DNA of 64,000 nucleotides, taken from Bog-473 sp963821755. Lineage in GTDB: Bacteria; Actinomycetota; Acidimicrobiia; Acidimicrobiales; RAAP-2. Below the pieces are notes generated by a model, which had not been told where the DNA came from, did not search any database, and saw only the letters and a list, made by a program, of their open reading frames with translations. Made by a program: the position numbers and the translations under genes. This document shows positions 62,219-64,000 of the stretch, piece after piece. The stretch spans positions 186,001 to 250,000 of the forward strand of contig CAWGEX010000005.1 in assembly GCA_963821755.1 (NCBI GenBank), given 5' to 3'. Position 1 is the first letter of the stretch. Each line of letters begins with the position of its first letter.

Positions 62219-62872
62219 TTGAAGAGTTCTTCCTCCCAGAACGTGACCGAGTCCCGCGATGGCGTGCCACGGCACAGACTGCGGCGCCTGAACGGACCTG
62301 AGGGTAACGCTCGGCTGACCGGATCGACCGCAGCCGTCATTTTCGTACTTCTCGCGGCCGAAGGATTCACGATCCTGAGTATTCATTCACTCCTGACCCC
62401 TCACGTGTTCATCGGGATGTTGCTTGTGCCACCGGTCTTGCTGAAGATGGGAAGCACCTTCTGGCGGTTTGGTCGTTACTACCTCGGTGCCCCCGAATAT
62501 CGTCGGAAGGGACCGCCACCCCTTGGCTTGCGACTTCTCGGCCCGATCGTGGTCGTCTTGACGGTGTCCGTGTTTGCCACCGGGATCGTCCTGCTGCTTG
62601 GGCCAAGTTCGGTACGCAGTCAGATGCTCTTTCTCCACAAGGCGACGTTCATCGTGTGGATCGGGGCTATGGCCCTCCATGTGCTGGCACACATCCTCGA
62701 CACGGCAAGGTTGGCGCCCCGAGACTGGCTGCCGCGGACCAGACGGCAGGTAGACGGAGCGAGCCTTCGCCAGTGGTCCGTGGCGGCGAGCGTGGCCTTC
62801 GGGTTGGTCTTAGGTGTGCTCGTGGTTCCTCGTATTGGCCCATGGCTCGCGGCGGGTCCGATTCATCACTGA
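62219..62872 (+). CDS. four-helix membrane protein, DUF4405 / cytochrome-b561-like
   Basis: 217 residues if started at the TTG at 62219. A GTG at 62243 is an alternative. Four or five membrane segments carry His residues in positions suited to heme b: LLTPHVFIGMLLVPP, FLHKATFIVWIGAMALHVLAHIL. The C-terminal helix is preceded by an Arg-rich loop. This is the pattern of DUF4405 or b561-type proteins involved in transmembrane electron transfer. No redox partner is adjacent. Identification is by layout only. Confidence 0.6.
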   Translation: MKSSSSQNVTESRDGVPRHRLRRLNGPEGNARLTGSTAAVIFVLLAAEGFTILSIHSLLTPHVFIGMLLVPPVLLKMGSTFWRFGRYYLGAPEYRRKGPPPLGLRLLGPIVVVLTVSVFATGIVLLLGPSSVRSQMLFLHKATFIVWIGAMALHVLAHILDTARLAPRDWLPRTRRQVDGASLRQWSVAASVAFGLVLGVLVVPRIGPWLAAGPIHH

Positions 62873-62906
62873 TGGACAGACAAGAGATGAGGTCGGGACG
62901 ATGCGC

Positions 62907-63779
62907 CTAGTCCTCAAGAGCCCGAGTGACCACCGTGACATCCTCGTTGCCGAGCCCCTGGTTCACGATCTCTTCCCACTCGTGAGCAAGTGAAGCGAGG
63001 ACGGTCAAACGCTCTGGGCCGGCTTCCTCCAGGGCGAGATGGACGTCCTTGAGGGCCAGGGCCAGAGGGAACTCGGGAGAATAGTTGTCGTCTTGGAGCC
63101 GTCGGAGCTTTCCGGCCGTCCATTGCGAGATGAGCGGACTACCGGCAAAGGCGTCAACGACGCTGGGGGTGTCGAGACCCAGCTGGCGTGCCAAGGCGAG
63201 GGAGTTGGCCAAGCCTTCTGCAGTGAACGCCAGCAGCGTGTTGTTGATGAGCTTCATTCGGGAACCCGCTCCGACATCTCCGAGCCAGATCGTGCGTTGG
63301 CCGATCGCCGCGAAGACGCGTTCGGCCGTAGGTCGTGCCTGCTCGGGCCCGGAGGCAAAGATGGTGAGCTTCCCTTGTTCAGCGGGGACCTTGCTCCCCG
63401 ATACGGGCGCGTCAAGGAAAAGCACGTCCGGGCGCTGACGCTCGACGATCGCGTTGATGGTCGCAGTCCCTTCGACGCCGATCGTGCTCATCTGTGCCCA
63501 GACGGCGCCGGTGGGAAGCGACTCCAGCATGCCGAGATCGACGGCGATCGAGGTCACGGCCTTGGTGTCGGTGACCATGGTGATGACCATGTCGGCTCCC
63601 TTGACTGCTCCGGTCACTGACTCAGCAACCTCGGCCCCTGGTTCAGCCCAGCGACGAGCCACGTCAGGATCGCGATTCCATACGGCGGTCGAGATACCGT
63701 TGCGTAGGGCGGAACCAGCCATCGCCCGGCCCATCGTGCCCAACCCGAGCACAGCAAGTTTCAGGTTTCCTTCCGCCAT
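62907..63779 (-). CDS. 3-hydroxyisobutyrate-dehydrogenase-like NAD(P)-binding enzyme
   Basis: 290 residues from the ATG at 63779, preceded on its strand by GGAGGGTCGCC. The Rossmann motif GLGTMGRAMA (near 13-22) opens the 6-phosphogluconate-dehydrogenase-like fold. FLDAPVSGSKVPAEQGKLTIFASG is the substrate-binding signature, and the catalytic Lys lies in GSRMKLINNTLLAF. Family members oxidise beta-hydroxy acids or reduce imines and aldehydes such as tartronate semialdehyde. Substrate unknown. Confidence 0.9.
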   Translation of the reverse strand: MAEGNLKLAVLGLGTMGRAMAGSALRNGISTAVWNRDPDVARRWAEPGAEVAESVTGAVKGADMVITMVTDTKAVTSIAVDLGMLESLPTGAVWAQMSTIGVEGTATINAIVERQRPDVLFLDAPVSGSKVPAEQGKLTIFASGPEQARPTAERVFAAIGQRTIWLGDVGAGSRMKLINNTLLAFTAEGLANSLALARQLGLDTPSVVDAFAGSPLISQWTAGKLRRLQDDNYSPEFPLALALKDVHLALEEAGPERLTVLASLAHEWEEIVNQGLGNEDVTVVTRALED

Positions 63780-64000
63780 GGCGACCCTCCTTTGGGCTCT
63801 CTCGACCCCGGGACCACAAACGGAGCCGGCTCGATCAGACTGCAACTGACGGCGGTGCAGGCGCTCACCATGCTCAACGGCACGTGCTCACCCCGTTCAT
63901 TTTCGCGCCGACCCAGACGTTCGACAAGGGTGCGAAGCGCACGTGGGCAGCGTGCTGGGTTTCTGACCGTGTCCGTTCATCAGAGGTTCGGAGGAGAAAC
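63780..64000. other. intergenic region ending in a strong ribosome-binding site
   Basis: No gene is visible. The last bases (GGAGGAGAAAC) look like a strong Shine-Dalgarno sequence on the plus strand, so a gene probably starts just beyond the window. Confidence 0.4.

Overview
The window is high-GC DNA (GTG and TTG starts are common) from an actinobacterium. An uncultured member of the Acidimicrobiia would fit the gene content: many TetR regulators, CaiB-type CoA-transferases, PF04909 amidohydrolases, a UbiA-type decaprenyl-phosphate phosphoribosyltransferase and SHOCT proteins. That placement is inferred from gene content, not computed. The window opens in the 3' part of gyrA. An exact DnaA-box sequence lies at 4.9 kb, so this may be the origin side of the chromosome.

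Layout. 0-6.2 kb: gyrA (partial), a frameshifted RodZ-like gene, signal peptidase I, a D-aminoacylase-type amidohydrolase and a two-domain dCTP deaminase. 6.3-10.3 kb: a cell-surface block with a chaplin-like, sortase-anchored repeat protein, an anchored low-complexity protein, two copies of a tiny paralogous domain, a 54-residue Cys/His miniprotein and an MntP-like transporter. 10.3-18.1 kb: metabolic genes (aldo/keto reductase, acyl-CoA synthetase, amidohydrolase, class II aldolase), a phosphodiester glycosidase, the UbiA enzyme and a GAP-family membrane protein. 18.2-27.3 kb: SHOCT protein, large MalT-like LuxR regulator, third copy of the tiny domain, formylglycine-generating enzyme, DUF2252, DUF6325 plus SHOCT pair, secreted SGNH esterase and a TIGR03085 protein. 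27.4-33.5 kb: an OmpR-type two-component system divergent from an ApbE / ferric-reductase-like / NuoF-like / ferredoxin electron-transfer cluster that is densely frameshifted. 33.5-37.4 kb: a second phosphodiester glycosidase and a DrrAB-type ABC exporter divergent from a TetR gene.

37.6-49.7 kb is the most interesting part. It is a catabolic island holding two amidohydrolases, a fused double CoA-transferase, a DUF35/thiolase-like pair of the retro-aldolase type, an alpha/beta hydrolase, a P450, an aldehyde dehydrogenase, an SDR and a TetR regulator. A 16-bp inverted repeat of the form CATAGT-N4-ACTATG lies in three of its promoters, including the one beside the TetR gene, and suggests one regulon for an unidentified hydrophobic acid.

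49.8-64 kb: an anchored beta-propeller protein, ThpR, a HAD phosphatase, a second ABC transporter, a tandem pair of PhyH dioxygenases, a GH5 endoglycoceramidase-like enzyme, a large UPF0104 membrane protein, a DUF4405-like membrane protein and a 3-hydroxyisobutyrate-dehydrogenase-like enzyme.

One caution applies throughout. Many otherwise well-conserved genes are broken by single-base shifts. All eight breaks I traced outside 29.5-33.3 kb are +1 (one extra base), and about twenty more crowd into that 3.7 kb. Insertion-type sequencing error is the simplest explanation, so frameshifted genes are reported over their reconstructed extent. No tRNA, rRNA, CRISPR array or insertion sequence was seen.
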